Below, piece by piece: positions 37,669 to 47,327 of a stretch of DNA of 64,000 bases. Position numbers and translations under genes: made by a program. This DNA comes from Lachnospiraceae bacterium (GTDB lineage Bacteria; Bacillota; Clostridia; Lachnospirales; Lachnospiraceae): NCBI GenBank assembly GCA_015057525.1, contig SVEE01000003.1, positions 62,001 to 126,000 of the forward strand. Direction: 5' to 3'. The notes below the pieces were generated by a model. The model was not told the DNA's origin and searched no databases. It worked only from the letters and a program-made list of their open reading frames with translations. Within the stretch, counting starts at the first letter, position 1. Each line of letters opens with the position of its first letter.

Positions 37669-38865
37669 CTATTTCTTTTTTATTGCTTTCTTTAGCCTTT
37701 TTGCCATCTTAATCACTCCCGTACGATACAGTATAGGTTTTACTTTCTCCAATACCTTATCCTTACTTGTGACTTTACCATATTTAACAATACATTCGTC
37801 TATTCCATGACCGTTCAAAACATTATAGAATTCATCACGGCCACCATGCTTCCTAGGCTGACCATTGACCATTATTCCATCTAGCTTAACCGCCTGTTCT
37901 AGGTCAACCGAATAACATACCATCATATCATTAATTTTCTCTAGTATTTTTTTCGCTTTATTGGTATGGACAATAACTGATGTATACCCCTTATCATTAT
38001 CCTTCTTACCAATTAACTCCTTTGCATGCCATGCATCAAACAAGGTGAAATCGCTACATCTCTCTGCGCCCTTAAATACACATTCATAGCAGGATGGTCT
38101 CTTGGCAATTCCACTTACAAAAAACTTCATCATAGGGTCAACTCGTCCACTCTTTGAATAAGTTTTCCCATTTTCGAATTCTAATTTCATGGTGCTACAT
38201 TGGTAACCAAAAGTCTTATTTCTAAAATTTGCAAATCGCACTTTTGAACCATATTTTTTTTCCTGCTTATCCAGATATGATCTCCAAAGCTTAGGTGATG
38301 GAACACCTGCACACACCAAATCAACGGTGATTAATTCATCATACTCTTGCCCTAAATACTTTTTTAAACCTGACACCTGACAAGGAGTTCCTGAAAAACA
38401 CACTAAAATACCTTTCTGTAAAGCCTCTTTTATTTTTACAAATACATCTCCCAGTTCACTTTGAACATATTTAGATCCTCTAAAGCCTTTGCATTCTTCG
38501 TATGTGGATGCTACATAATGTTTAACATTAAAATTTGCATCATAATGTGCACCGCACACTAAGCCACCCTGTTCTATAACATACTTGCTAATTGCAGTAA
38601 AAAAACCACCTGATGCACTTTCGAACAGATTCTCTTCATCCTTTAGCTGCATCGCTTTAGCACTGGTATTTTCATCTACAATTTCTGCTGGTGCATCTAC
38701 AGGACAAACCTTGTTACACAGACCACAATTTACACATTTACTCTCATCTACCTGTGGATACAGAAATCCCTCTTCATCTGATTTCATAGAAATACATCCT
38801 TTGGGACATACACTATAACATGCAGTACAGCCACAACATTTTGCTTTATCTTCTATACGAATCAT
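37669..38865 (-). CDS. F420-hydrogenase-beta-like Fe-S protein (PPT partner)
   Basis: 398 aa. Two 4Fe-4S motifs at about residues 8-60 (CCGCTACYSVCPKGC, CVNCGLCNKVCP), then FrhB/FdhB-type domains with ASGGFFTAISKYV, RGSKYVQSE, CFSGTPCQVSGL and RPSCYECVFKGAERCSDF. Its ATG overlaps the stop of the pyruvyl-transferase gene (TAATG), so the two are translationally coupled. It is the stand-alone version of the protein that at 27919 is fused to GtrA. Role in EPS synthesis unknown; a redox function is suggested only by the domains. Confidence 0.88.
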   Translation of the reverse strand: MIRIEDKAKCCGCTACYSVCPKGCISMKSDEEGFLYPQVDESKCVNCGLCNKVCPVDAPAEIVDENTSAKAMQLKDEENLFESASGGFFTAISKYVIEQGGLVCGAHYDANFNVKHYVASTYEECKGFRGSKYVQSELGDVFVKIKEALQKGILVCFSGTPCQVSGLKKYLGQEYDELITVDLVCAGVPSPKLWRSYLDKQEKKYGSKVRFANFRNKTFGYQCSTMKLEFENGKTYSKSGRVDPMMKFFVSGIAKRPSCYECVFKGAERCSDFTLFDAWHAKELIGKKDNDKGYTSVIVHTNKAKKILEKINDMMVCYSVDLEQAVKLDGIMVNGQPRKHGGRDEFYNVLNGHGIDECIVKYGKVTSKDKVLEKVKPILYRTGVIKMAKRLKKAIKKK

Positions 38866-40028
38866 TATTTATCGCTCCCTTTAAGTGCGTCGCATAAATA
38901 TGCCTTAGAATTTATTCTTAATTTTTCTACTCGTTTATCTACTGCTTCATAATCTATTTCTCTGTCAGCAGTTTCTATAATGTCACTCTTATATCTTCGT
39001 TGCGACAAGCCAAGTAACTCACATAAACTGTCGATTCTTGAATTTCTCGAATCCTTGCTGTCATCCATAAATCTATTAAAAGTCACAAACTTCTTATGAT
39101 TTAATATAGAAAATACACTTCCATGGAAGGAATCTGTCAAAATATACTCTGCATTACGAATAAGGTTCACAAAATCCGCTGCATCCACATCATACAAAGG
39201 TTTGTCGCCAAACGTCAAATCCCTCTCGACGAAGTTATCTAAGAACGGTATCGTAACTATCTCAAAGCCTGTCTTAGCTTTTAATTCTTCTGATATTTCT
39301 CTATGTTTTGGATTATCACCTAAAAAGTAGCAAAAAATATATTTCCCCTCTATCACCTTATTATCAGGTATATAATCAAACCACTCGTCACCAGAAAACA
39401 GCAATGTAGGGTCTGCAACTGTCACACTTTCTCTTCCAGTAAGTTCCTTGATTATTTTTGAACCCTGAAGTTCTCTAGAGCTAAGATACTGAAATCTATT
39501 TAAATAATTTCTTGTGCGTTTCTTTTGAAACCAAGGAATACTTCCTACACCAAAACTGGTTGCATAAGCCACCTTATTAACATTATCAGGTACAAACTCC
39601 TGTGTGTAGAAATGACTTCCAAGATTACCTGGTAGCCATAACTGATCGCTTCCGGTAAGCACACCGTCATATTTTTTTGCATTTTTCTTAAGTGCCTCAT
39701 AGCCAACATATGGTTTTGACAATTTGAGAAAATAACTATCCACAAAATTATCAAATCTCTTGTTACGAACACTAACCTGCTTAGCTATCTCCTCATGTTT
39801 TTTTATTATTCGTCTTTTTTTAATTCCACTAAGCTTACCTCTCATAAAGTAAGGATTGAATAATCTCGGTAATGATTGAAGCATAAAAACAGGGGTCAGC
39901 TTCTTTTTGTATCTGATGACCTCATAGTCGTAACCTAATTCTTCTACAGCTTTCTGCGTTGCTAATACTTGCAACTGACTACCAAAATTTTTGGTATCAT
40001 AACAGACACATAAACCTATTTTCTTCAT
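38865..40028 (-). CDS. Polysaccharide pyruvyl transferase family protein (copy 2)
   Basis: 387 aa, PF04230-type: KKIGLCVCYDTKNFGSQLQV, KKYDGVLTGSDQLWLPGNLG (GSDQLW motif) and AEYILTDSFHGSVFSILNHK (SFHG motif). The start is not certain: a GTG three codons upstream has a short 3-bp spacing to AAGGAG, while the ATG has 12. It pairs with the Fe-S gene at 37669. Compared with copy 1 the C-terminal extension is different (VTFNRFMDDSKDSRNSRID). Sugar acceptor unknown. Confidence 0.87.
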   Translation of the reverse strand: MKKIGLCVCYDTKNFGSQLQVLATQKAVEELGYDYEVIRYKKKLTPVFMLQSLPRLFNPYFMRGKLSGIKKRRIIKKHEEIAKQVSVRNKRFDNFVDSYFLKLSKPYVGYEALKKNAKKYDGVLTGSDQLWLPGNLGSHFYTQEFVPDNVNKVAYATSFGVGSIPWFQKKRTRNYLNRFQYLSSRELQGSKIIKELTGRESVTVADPTLLFSGDEWFDYIPDNKVIEGKYIFCYFLGDNPKHREISEELKAKTGFEIVTIPFLDNFVERDLTFGDKPLYDVDAADFVNLIRNAEYILTDSFHGSVFSILNHKKFVTFNRFMDDSKDSRNSRIDSLCELLGLSQRRYKSDIIETADREIDYEAVDKRVEKLRINSKAYLCDALKGSDK

Positions 40029-40045
40029 CTTGCACACAAGCTCCT

Positions 40046-40522
40046 TTATGACTCAATAAATTCTATGATACTCTCCATAACTTTTTCAGTATTAGATACA
40101 TATGGGACCATCTTTATATCCTGCACATTGATATATTTCTCCTCTAATTCATCTATATCAACACAGGTTTCTATAATCTTCATATCTTGAAACTGTTCTA
40201 ATAACTGAAGCTGATGGTCATCCACATGTTCTCCATATTTCGCCAATCTAGGAACTGCTATAACCTTTTTACCTTTTTTAACTGCACCTATAATAGCACC
40301 TGTACCACCATGAGTAATAAATAAGTCGCACTTGTGAGTATATTTTTCAAACTCTTCCCTATCTAAAAAATCCTTGTACTGATAATTCTTAGGAACGTAA
40401 TCACTAGCTCCAATCTGCGCAAATATATCTTCCTTGATTACACCCTTATCTACAAGCTCATCTATCTTCTTTAACAATCTATTAAACTGAAATTTCTGTG
40501 AACCTAATGTTACAAATATCAT
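40046..40522 (-). CDS. PssE/Alg13-like glycosyltransferase subunit
   Basis: 158 aa starting MIFVTLGSQKFQFNRLL, the standard start of Alg13/PssE catalytic subunits, with AGAAAGG 5-8 bp upstream. LFITHGGTGAIIGAVKKGKKVIAVPR is the GT28 C-terminal nucleotide-sugar-binding segment in shortened form (THGGTGAIIGAVKKGKKVI). It works with the membrane partner PssD encoded just upstream. With UDP-glucose dehydrogenase and a priming glucosyl-phosphate transferase nearby, the pair may add GlcA as the second sugar. Confidence 0.9.
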   Translation of the reverse strand: MIFVTLGSQKFQFNRLLKKIDELVDKGVIKEDIFAQIGASDYVPKNYQYKDFLDREEFEKYTHKCDLFITHGGTGAIIGAVKKGKKVIAVPRLAKYGEHVDDHQLQLLEQFQDMKIIETCVDIDELEEKYINVQDIKMVPYVSNTEKVMESIIEFIES

Positions 40523-40536
40523 AGTTACACCTTTCT

Positions 40537-41010
40537 CTAATATATTCCACCTACATATATAGCATTTGGGTATATCTCTTTCATACTTTCCCACTGAACA
40601 TAAAATTGATCAGCATACTTATACAACAGTTTTCCACTTTCTGTGGGAGATGTAACCTTGGCAAATGACTCAATATATATCAGCTTTTTCTTAAAAATTT
40701 TCGTCAAAAGACAAAGCGGTATCATAGCCAATACACCTGTACAAATAACGATATCTGGCTTTTCTTTTATGATTAATCCCAAGGATATAAAAGAATTGGA
40801 TATCAACCTAAATAAAAAAGTTTTTTCACGTCTGTTAACCTGTTTTACATAGTATACAGGTACACCCTTAACTCCCGTCACATATTTTGTTTTTTCAGTT
40901 ACTATGAAGCTATCGTATCTATCCATCAACGGTCTAAGCATTAATAGCTGTTCAAAGTGTCCGCCCGATGACGCAGCAAAACATATTTTCTTTTTCTTAT
41001 CTGCCTTCAT
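40537..41010 (-). CDS. PssD/Alg14-like membrane subunit
   Basis: 157 aa. N-terminal KKICFAASSGGHFEQLLML is the Alg14 family signature, followed by TGVLAMIPLCLLTKIF (membrane-associated helix) and the C-terminal SPTESGKLLYKYADQFYVQW. It recruits the PssE subunit to the membrane. The two genes do not overlap once PssE starts at 40522; only 14 bp separate them. Confidence 0.9.
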   Translation of the reverse strand: MKADKKKKICFAASSGGHFEQLLMLRPLMDRYDSFIVTEKTKYVTGVKGVPVYYVKQVNRREKTFLFRLISNSFISLGLIIKEKPDIVICTGVLAMIPLCLLTKIFKKKLIYIESFAKVTSPTESGKLLYKYADQFYVQWESMKEIYPNAIYVGGIY

Positions 41011-41027
41011 ATTAATCTAACCTCTAA

Positions 41028-42278
41028 TTAATCTCTCTGGAATATGTCTCTAGTGTATACCTTCTCTTTAACATCATTAAGGCAATCATCAAATCTGTTA
41101 GCAACGATGACATCGCAAGCATCTTTAAACTTCTCCAAATTGTTCATAACAATACTTCCAAAGAAGGTTTCACCGTCCTTAAGAGTTGGCTCGTATATCA
41201 CAACTGTAGCGCCCTTAGCCTTAATCCTTTTCATAACTCCTTGAATACTACTCTGACGGAAGTTATCTGAATTCGCCTTCATTGTAAGTCTATACACGCC
41301 TACAACTACTGGTGTTTCCTTACTTCTGCTGAACTCATTGTCTTCGTCATATCCATAATATCCTGCCATTTGAAGAACTCTATCTGCTATAAAATCCTTT
41401 CTTGTTCTATTGGACTCTACTATAGCTTCTATGAGATTCTCAGGCACATCCTGATAGTTTGCTAAAAGCTGTTTTGTATCCTTAGGCAAACAATAGCCCC
41501 CATAACCAAAGGAAGGGTTATTATAATTATCACCAATTCTAGGATCCAAACATACTCCCTTAATTATCTGTTGAGTGTCTAAGCCCTTCATCTCTGCGTA
41601 GGTATCAAGCTCATTAAAATAACTAACTCTGAGCGCAAGATATGTGTTAGCAAAAAGTTTTACAGCCTCTGCCTCAGTATATCCCATATATAAAGTCTCA
41701 ATATCTTCCTTAATAGCTCCTTGATTTAAGAGTGTAGCAAAGGTTTTTGCTGCTTCAACAAGCTTCTCGTCGCAAAGATCTGTTCCAACAATTATACGAG
41801 ATGGATATAGGTTATCATATAATGCCTTTCCTTCCCTTAAAAACTCTGGGCTAAATAATATATTCTTACATCCTAAAGTCTCTCTGATTCTGCTTGTGAA
41901 TCCTACTGGTATGGTAGATTTAATCACCATAATAGCATCCTTGTTATACTGCATAACAAGCTTAATAACTGCTTCTACAGCAGATGTATCAAAATAATTT
42001 TTCTGAGAATCATAGTTGGTAGGCGCAGCTATAACCACAAAATCAGCATTACTATATGCTAGTTCTGCATCGACAGTAGCAGTCAAATCCAACTCTTTAG
42101 TCACTAGATATTCTTCTATCTCCTTGTCAACTATAGGTGACTTTTTTTGATTAATAAGCTCAACTTTCGCTGGTACAATATCAACTGCATATACCTTATG
42201 ATTCTGTGCCAAAAGTATAGAATTAGATAATCCTACATATCCTGTTCCTGCAACTGCTATACAATATTTTTTATCCAT
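41028..42278 (-). CDS. ugd: UDP-glucose 6-dehydrogenase
   Basis: 416 aa. [20 protein letters not shown] (NAD loop, very like E. coli Ugd), [24 protein letters not shown] and the catalytic Cys in [18 protein letters not shown]. Product would be UDP-glucuronate. It lies next to PssD/PssE and the priming sugar transferase, fitting addition of GlcA to a lipid-linked glucose. GAGGTG precedes the ATG. Other nucleotide-sugar dehydrogenases share the fold, but similarity to Ugd is strong. Confidence 0.9.
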   Translation of the reverse strand: MDKKYCIAVAGTGYVGLSNSILLAQNHKVYAVDIVPAKVELINQKKSPIVDKEIEEYLVTKELDLTATVDAELAYSNADFVVIAAPTNYDSQKNYFDTSAVEAVIKLVMQYNKDAIMVIKSTIPVGFTSRIRETLGCKNILFSPEFLREGKALYDNLYPSRIIVGTDLCDEKLVEAAKTFATLLNQGAIKEDIETLYMGYTEAEAVKLFANTYLALRVSYFNELDTYAEMKGLDTQQIIKGVCLDPRIGDNYNNPSFGYGGYCLPKDTKQLLANYQDVPENLIEAIVESNRTRKDFIADRVLQMAGYYGYDEDNEFSRSKETPVVVGVYRLTMKANSDNFRQSSIQGVMKRIKAKGATVVIYEPTLKDGETFFGSIVMNNLEKFKDACDVIVANRFDDCLNDVKEKVYTRDIFQRD

Positions 42279-42301
42279 CTGTTTGTCACCTCGTATCTCT
42301 A

Positions 42302-43702
42302 TTATACCGAACCCTTTCTAAACAATACTGTTCCTACTGTTTTAAAAAGTATTCTTATATCCAAACTGATACTGAATTTTCTAATATATTCATTATCTAA
42401 TCGTACAACCTCTTCAAAATCTGTTATATCACTTCTTCCAGATACCTGCCACATCCCTGTAAGCCCTGGTTTAATAGCTAATCTACTCTTATGATGAAGT
42501 TCATATTGGTTGTATTCATCCTCTGTAGGAGGTCTTGTCCCTACTAGACTCATGTCTCCCTTCAGTATATTAATAAACTGTGGAAATTCATCTATACTAG
42601 TCTTGCGCATAAATTTACCTATTGGAGTTATTCTAGGATCATCATCCATCTTGAACATTAATCCAGACATCTTGTTTTTCTCCATAAGCTCCTTCTTGCG
42701 TTCCTCTGCATCCATATACATAGAACGGAATTTGTACATCCTGAATCTTCGTCCATTCTTACCTATACGAACCTGTTTAAAGAAGATTGGTCCAGGAGAC
42801 TGAATGTATATAATAGGGGCAAATATTACAAACAATAATCCCATTATTATAATTCCAGGTATAGCCGCACATATATCTATAGTCCTCTTAAGTACCTTCT
42901 GTTTAAAAGACATAAGATTAATACTAGTTGTGACTACTGTGTAGTTATTGATATTTTCCAAAACAACATTTGGCACATTTGATATAAAATTATTCAAACT
43001 TACATGTACCACAACTCCCATAGTAAGAAATGTATTTGTAATTTTCGATACATCATGACTATCAGATTCTATAAATACTTCATCAACAACATTTTCTTTT
43101 ACATAGTCATACATATTATCAATATTAGCAACGACAGGCACACCACATACATCTTCTCCTGTCTTGTCCTCATCCATAATTATTGCACCTAATATAGCAT
43201 AAGCACCATAGTTTAAGCCGGTTAAATCTTTTGCAATATTATCTATGTTATCAGTATTTGCAATTATAATAATATTTTTTTTACGTTTTGTTGTTTTATT
43301 TTGCTTAAAAATGAGTATCTTAAGTAGGTTTCTGATAAGCATCATAAATATAACATCTAAACCAATAAACAAACCCACTAACACTCTGGAATAATCCGAT
43401 GATAACTTTATAAAGAAGAAAATCGTCAACACAATTCCCAATATATAACAATTATGAATTATAATATTTTTCAGTTCACTAAGCAGACCCCTTCTCAATA
43501 TTCCAGAATAACATTCGTTCCAAAAAACAACCGTCAAATGAGCCATAAGCACTATAACATTCATCATCTTGTAATCGCCAGGAACCCAACCCTCATGATT
43601 CATTCGTATATAGTACGCCAATAAAAACGCTAATTCGACACATATAATATCCAATATAAGAAAATCCAAATGTTTACTTCTGCTAGTTTTTTTCTTCTGC
43701 AT
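42302..43702 (-). CDS. Priming undecaprenyl-phosphate sugar phosphotransferase (WcaJ/WbaP-like)
   Basis: 466 aa. Residues 1-140 hold four hydrophobic helices, a Rossmann-like middle domain follows, and the catalytic C-terminus has [36 protein letters not shown] and [20 protein letters not shown]. It transfers a sugar phosphate to undecaprenyl phosphate, starting the repeat unit. It follows the two DUF6077-like genes at the head of the EPS operon. AAGGAG precedes the ATG. Glc-1-P versus Gal-1-P specificity cannot be judged. Confidence 0.93.
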   Translation of the reverse strand: MQKKKTSRSKHLDFLILDIICVELAFLLAYYIRMNHEGWVPGDYKMMNVIVLMAHLTVVFWNECYSGILRRGLLSELKNIIIHNCYILGIVLTIFFFIKLSSDYSRVLVGLFIGLDVIFMMLIRNLLKILIFKQNKTTKRKKNIIIIANTDNIDNIAKDLTGLNYGAYAILGAIIMDEDKTGEDVCGVPVVANIDNMYDYVKENVVDEVFIESDSHDVSKITNTFLTMGVVVHVSLNNFISNVPNVVLENINNYTVVTTSINLMSFKQKVLKRTIDICAAIPGIIIMGLLFVIFAPIIYIQSPGPIFFKQVRIGKNGRRFRMYKFRSMYMDAEERKKELMEKNKMSGLMFKMDDDPRITPIGKFMRKTSIDEFPQFINILKGDMSLVGTRPPTEDEYNQYELHHKSRLAIKPGLTGMWQVSGRSDITDFEEVVRLDNEYIRKFSISLDIRILFKTVGTVLFRKGSV

Positions 43703-43715
43703 ATTTACTCCTTCA

Positions 43716-45023
43716 TCATCTTATAACATACCTATCTACTTTGGAGCTATAATCAGGTATCTCTATCCCCATTTTTTCAAGTTTTTTTCTTTCTAAATTA
43801 TTTAAGCTAGTGTATAATTTAAAACTACTCTCTGTGCTTATCACATCTAAACACATCATAGCATAGCCTTTTTCCTCATTTACCCCTTTATAATCAACAC
43901 TAAAAGTAAGTCCTGATACAGAAAAATCATCACCTATGTCAACATAATCCACTTCTATTCCAAAACTTTGATAATCATACTTATCTTCAATAATTGTGTA
44001 TATTTTACCTATTTGAATTTCTTCATTATTCTCAAGTATATCATGAAGTGTTGTAGCGTAAAATTTATCTGGGTTAGTAATAATCCACGCAGCTACTTGA
44101 TTTTCATATGATTTTATTTTTCTAGTGACATCGTTTAAATTGTATCCATTTCCACCATCTATAATTATAAGTTCGCCATTTCCATCCTCTATTGTGATAA
44201 AATTCATATTCCAACTTTGGGCTGTAGATGTCGCCTTCATAGTTATAAGCCAACCCTCATTGTTTGCATCCAACGACGGATTGTAATATATATGATGTTG
44301 CTTGTACGTATTTATTCTTTCATATCCATATTTCGCACATGTGTTGTCATCTATTAAATTACCACAGACAATAAAATTGCACCCCCTAGCACTACTCATT
44401 GCCATAACATAATCATAATCCGGCATCTCACTTCCCAGCTCTTGGTATATTTTTTTTGCAGAAACAGAAGAATTTACTATATATTTGTCCATTACATTTC
44501 TTCCATATAACAAATTTATATTTGAGCTATATTGTCTTACGTACGAATAAAATTCAATTGGAAAAATGCATTTCGGTGTATCATCTATAGACAATATTAT
44601 ATCACACACTTCTATAACTTCATTATTCAATTTGTACCAATTCTCTGCCTTCGAATACTCATTTTCTTTAAAAGCATTCTTACCACAAACCACAATCAAA
44701 GCAACTGCTGTAGCTAATATCCCCACCTTAAAAAGATTATTTTTTCTTGCTTGAATAAACTTAGTTCCCGCAAGCGCAATAATCATAGCATCAGGTATTG
44801 TCCAAAACAATCTCCAATATATAATTTTGCTAAAAACAAATTTATATAAAATGGGATTTACTATGCAAAACAGTATTAATCCTATTGGAAAAAGTATCTT
44901 TCCTCGTAATTCTTTACATGTAACAGCAAGATATATGAACGCTATAACAGCTATGCCAAGAAACACGAAATCACCGTAATACAGTTCTATATTGTATTTT
45001 ATAGTATTCAACGCCTCTGACAT
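43716..45023 (-). CDS. Membrane protein with degenerate metallo-beta-lactamase-like domain
   Basis: 435 aa starting MSEALNTIKYN, with AAGGAG upstream. Four hydrophobic segments occupy about 20-130 (VFLGIAVIAFIYLAVTC; ILFPIGLILFCIVNPILYKF). The C-terminal 190 residues follow a metallo-beta-lactamase pattern: GELIIIDGGNGYN, AAWIITNPDKFYATTLHDIL and FKLYTSLNNLERKKLEKMG. However, the usual H-x-H-x-D-H is replaced by N-P-D-K-F-Y and the later G-D by T-S, so metal binding looks lost. The N-terminal half resembles the C-terminal part of DUF6077-type membrane proteins; the gene upstream may be the other half. Confidence 0.75.
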   Translation of the reverse strand: MSEALNTIKYNIELYYGDFVFLGIAVIAFIYLAVTCKELRGKILFPIGLILFCIVNPILYKFVFSKIIYWRLFWTIPDAMIIALAGTKFIQARKNNLFKVGILATAVALIVVCGKNAFKENEYSKAENWYKLNNEVIEVCDIILSIDDTPKCIFPIEFYSYVRQYSSNINLLYGRNVMDKYIVNSSVSAKKIYQELGSEMPDYDYVMAMSSARGCNFIVCGNLIDDNTCAKYGYERINTYKQHHIYYNPSLDANNEGWLITMKATSTAQSWNMNFITIEDGNGELIIIDGGNGYNLNDVTRKIKSYENQVAAWIITNPDKFYATTLHDILENNEEIQIGKIYTIIEDKYDYQSFGIEVDYVDIGDDFSVSGLTFSVDYKGVNEEKGYAMMCLDVISTESSFKLYTSLNNLERKKLEKMGIEIPDYSSKVDRYVIR

Positions 45024-45065
45024 CAACAATAACTCCTTCACATAAGCAGGTTATTTATCAAACTC

Positions 45066-46103
45066 TTATCCAACCAAAACATTAACTAGATAATAAACCA
45101 CTCCCGGAACTACCGAAATAATCATCCCAAGAAAAACCTTTATATTCTTCTTAGCTATCCCATATACAAAGCCCATGCAACCAGTCATAATAACACTTAC
45201 GATAATTCCCATACCTGACATATGGCACATAGCCATAGTGTTTAAAACTAACAATACATAGTTGCCCCTATGCTTAATATCATCGTATATCCACATACAA
45301 ATCATGAATATAAGCGGTATCCCTATACTAGCCACAACAGCCTTTCCCTGCCATATTCTAGCTATAGCAAATGTCTCGGCACTGTACACAGAGTAGCTAC
45401 CATACACCGTAATAAGCAACACCAAACTTACAAATATTGACCTGCCACTTGTGTCATCCTTGAAAAACACCTCAGACAGCATCCAATACACCAAGCACAT
45501 AATAAATGTGAGAACAAGTTGCAATACAGTGTGCGCCATTATGGTTGGATGAATATCTGTAATCTTAGAACAGTATGCAATAAAAACTGCCCAAGGGGAA
45601 GTAACATCTTTTACCAGCTCACCTTCCCATATGGGAATACTCTCACCGGTAGCGGGGTTTGTAAGAAACATCTTATTTGTTCTTACAATATCAACAGCAT
45701 TTACAACAAAGCGAGAATCATCTGCATCAGTATGTTGCATAATTGCAGTAACTACAAGTAAAGCAAGTATGGCTAAGCACATAATAGCAAATGCAATTTT
45801 ACTTCCTGTATCCTTAAACTCAGGTATAGAAAATCCGTAATATTTCTTCTTGATTCCATAGATAATTAAGGCAATCACTGCTACTGATACCGTAACCACC
45901 ACAATCATAAAATTCTGTTTAAGAAGTACCAACGGAACCGTAATAAGCTGCAACAAAGCCCATAATCCTATATACCCTGTAACATAGCTTCGGCTTACTT
46001 TTATATCAATGCCAAGCATGCCACAAATGGTATTTCCCAAGAGTACAGGAGCTACTCCAAAAATTATAATCGCTAATATTAAACTAGGCACTGCATTTAA
46101 CAT
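45066..46103 (-). CDS. DUF6077-like polytopic membrane protein
   Basis: 345 aa, about 9-10 hydrophobic segments. Starts MLNAVPSLILAIIIFGVAP and has VTGYIGLWALLQLITVPLVLL, features I associate from memory with DUF6077 proteins. It is the first gene of the EPS operon with a consensus promoter 60 bp upstream and AGGAG ribosome binding site. Together with the next gene (43716) it may represent a split larger protein. No catalytic motif is visible; polymerase or transport roles are possible but unsupported. Confidence 0.75.
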   Translation of the reverse strand: MLNAVPSLILAIIIFGVAPVLLGNTICGMLGIDIKVSRSYVTGYIGLWALLQLITVPLVLLKQNFMIVVVTVSVAVIALIIYGIKKKYYGFSIPEFKDTGSKIAFAIMCLAILALLVVTAIMQHTDADDSRFVVNAVDIVRTNKMFLTNPATGESIPIWEGELVKDVTSPWAVFIAYCSKITDIHPTIMAHTVLQLVLTFIMCLVYWMLSEVFFKDDTSGRSIFVSLVLLITVYGSYSVYSAETFAIARIWQGKAVVASIGIPLIFMICMWIYDDIKHRGNYVLLVLNTMAMCHMSGMGIIVSVIMTGCMGFVYGIAKKNIKVFLGMIISVVPGVVYYLVNVLVG

Positions 46104-46163
46104 ATGGAAGTCTCCTAATACTCATTTTAGTATATTTCAACATAATTCTACATACTCCATCAT

Positions 46164-46192
46164 ATTATACCTCTACTAGAGAAAAAAAGCAA
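46164..46192 (-). promoter_or_regulatory. Promoter of the 20.6-kb EPS operon
   Basis: TTGCTT (-35, 46187-46192), 17-bp spacer, perfect TATAAT (46164-46169) on the minus strand, 60 bp before the first start codon. Confidence 0.85.
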
Positions 46193-46228
46193 TTCAACAT
46201 AGTAAATAATATGGTAATCTAAACAAAA

Positions 46229-46257
46229 GAGCAGACGCATCAAAATACGTCTGCTCC
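46229..46257 (-). terminator. Terminator of the GH9/acyltransferase operon
   Basis: Stem GAGCAGACG/CGTCTGCTC, loop of about 10, followed on the minus strand by TTTTGTTTAG. It separates the acyltransferase from the EPS promoter. Confidence 0.9.
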
Positions 46258-46288
46258 ATCATCTTATCTTTAACAAATATAACTTTCT

Positions 46289-47311
46289 TTACGCTTCCTT
46301 CTTAAACAGTCCAAGTATCCAGTCATTTAGCTTATACAACATCTTTGATGCGACACCTACCACAATAAGATAAAGAATAAAGAATATATAATTTTCTAAC
46401 CTTGTAAAAATTCTTCCTGCAAAATGGAACACTATTTCATTACTAATAACATGATGAGTTAAGAATACTGCATATGCATACTTACCTATTGTTCCACAAA
46501 TTTTATAGAAGAAATCCCACTTGATGAATGTGCATACCCATGTAACAAACAAGAATGTAACGATGCCCACAACTGTGTTTTTATACAACACATCAATCGC
46601 TGTCAAATCTGCAATGGCCGCATATGCAAGTATTCCTCCACTTACAAGTGCAACAGGCCACTTCACCTTGCCACCATAATGTATGAAGTACATTCCAAAT
46701 GCAAATTCAGGAATTCTAAACACAAAATAGTTCCCTGTTGGAATTGTGCCATGGTACACAAATGGTCCAATTGCATAGACTGCAATAATTATTACAGCTG
46801 TTATGATAGGATGTTTTTCTATACCCCACTTGAGAATAGGAAATAATAAATATAGTAACAACAGACATCCTAGGAACCATTCACCTAACAAGTAAAAATT
46901 AGCGCCATACCAGTTAGCGTACCCGTCCATCCCAAACACAGTAAGAATTATTTTCCAATATGGTACCTCTGTTCTAAACTGCCCAACCTTCCAGAAGAAA
47001 TATAGGAAAGCGATTAACCACGCTGTCCAATACATTGGAAAAATACCAAGAAATCTTTTCTTGAAATATTTCTTCAAATCCATCTTACCGGAATAAGTGT
47101 ACATAAGAGACACGCCTGAAAGCACAAAGAATACCGCGACACCAAAGCTACCCAAATATACATTAAATATTTCATTTGGCAGAATATATGCCAAATAGTT
47201 TATTCCTGCATATTCAAGGGATCTTGTGTAGTGACAAATAAGCACCGACATCATAGCAATAACTCTTAAAACATCTATATAAAGCAGTCTTTCTTTTTTC
47301 TTTACTTCCAT
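46289..47311 (-). CDS. Acyltransferase 3 family membrane protein (O-acyltransferase)
   Basis: 340 aa, about 10 membrane segments. N-terminus RLLYIDVLRVIAMMSVLICHY carries the family motif (R-D-x-x-R-x-x-A with catalytic His in ICHY). SGVSLMYTYSG and later LTHHVISNEIVF match the family. Such proteins O-acetylate surface glycans or peptidoglycan. It lies 16 bp after the GH9-module A gene and is the last gene of the secreted-enzyme operon, ahead of a strong terminator. AGAGG precedes the ATG. Acceptor unknown. Confidence 0.9.
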   Translation of the reverse strand: MEVKKKERLLYIDVLRVIAMMSVLICHYTRSLEYAGINYLAYILPNEIFNVYLGSFGVAVFFVLSGVSLMYTYSGKMDLKKYFKKRFLGIFPMYWTAWLIAFLYFFWKVGQFRTEVPYWKIILTVFGMDGYANWYGANFYLLGEWFLGCLLLLYLLFPILKWGIEKHPIITAVIIIAVYAIGPFVYHGTIPTGNYFVFRIPEFAFGMYFIHYGGKVKWPVALVSGGILAYAAIADLTAIDVLYKNTVVGIVTFLFVTWVCTFIKWDFFYKICGTIGKYAYAVFLTHHVISNEIVFHFAGRIFTRLENYIFFILYLIVVGVASKMLYKLNDWILGLFKKEA

Positions 47312-47327
47312 AATAAACCTCTAGTAT

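Noticed and set aside
44650-45066. Active ComEC-type metallo-beta-lactamase
   Set aside because: The region resembles the fold only; the metal-binding histidines are replaced, and the pattern lies in the C-terminal half of the 43716-45023 gene, not here.
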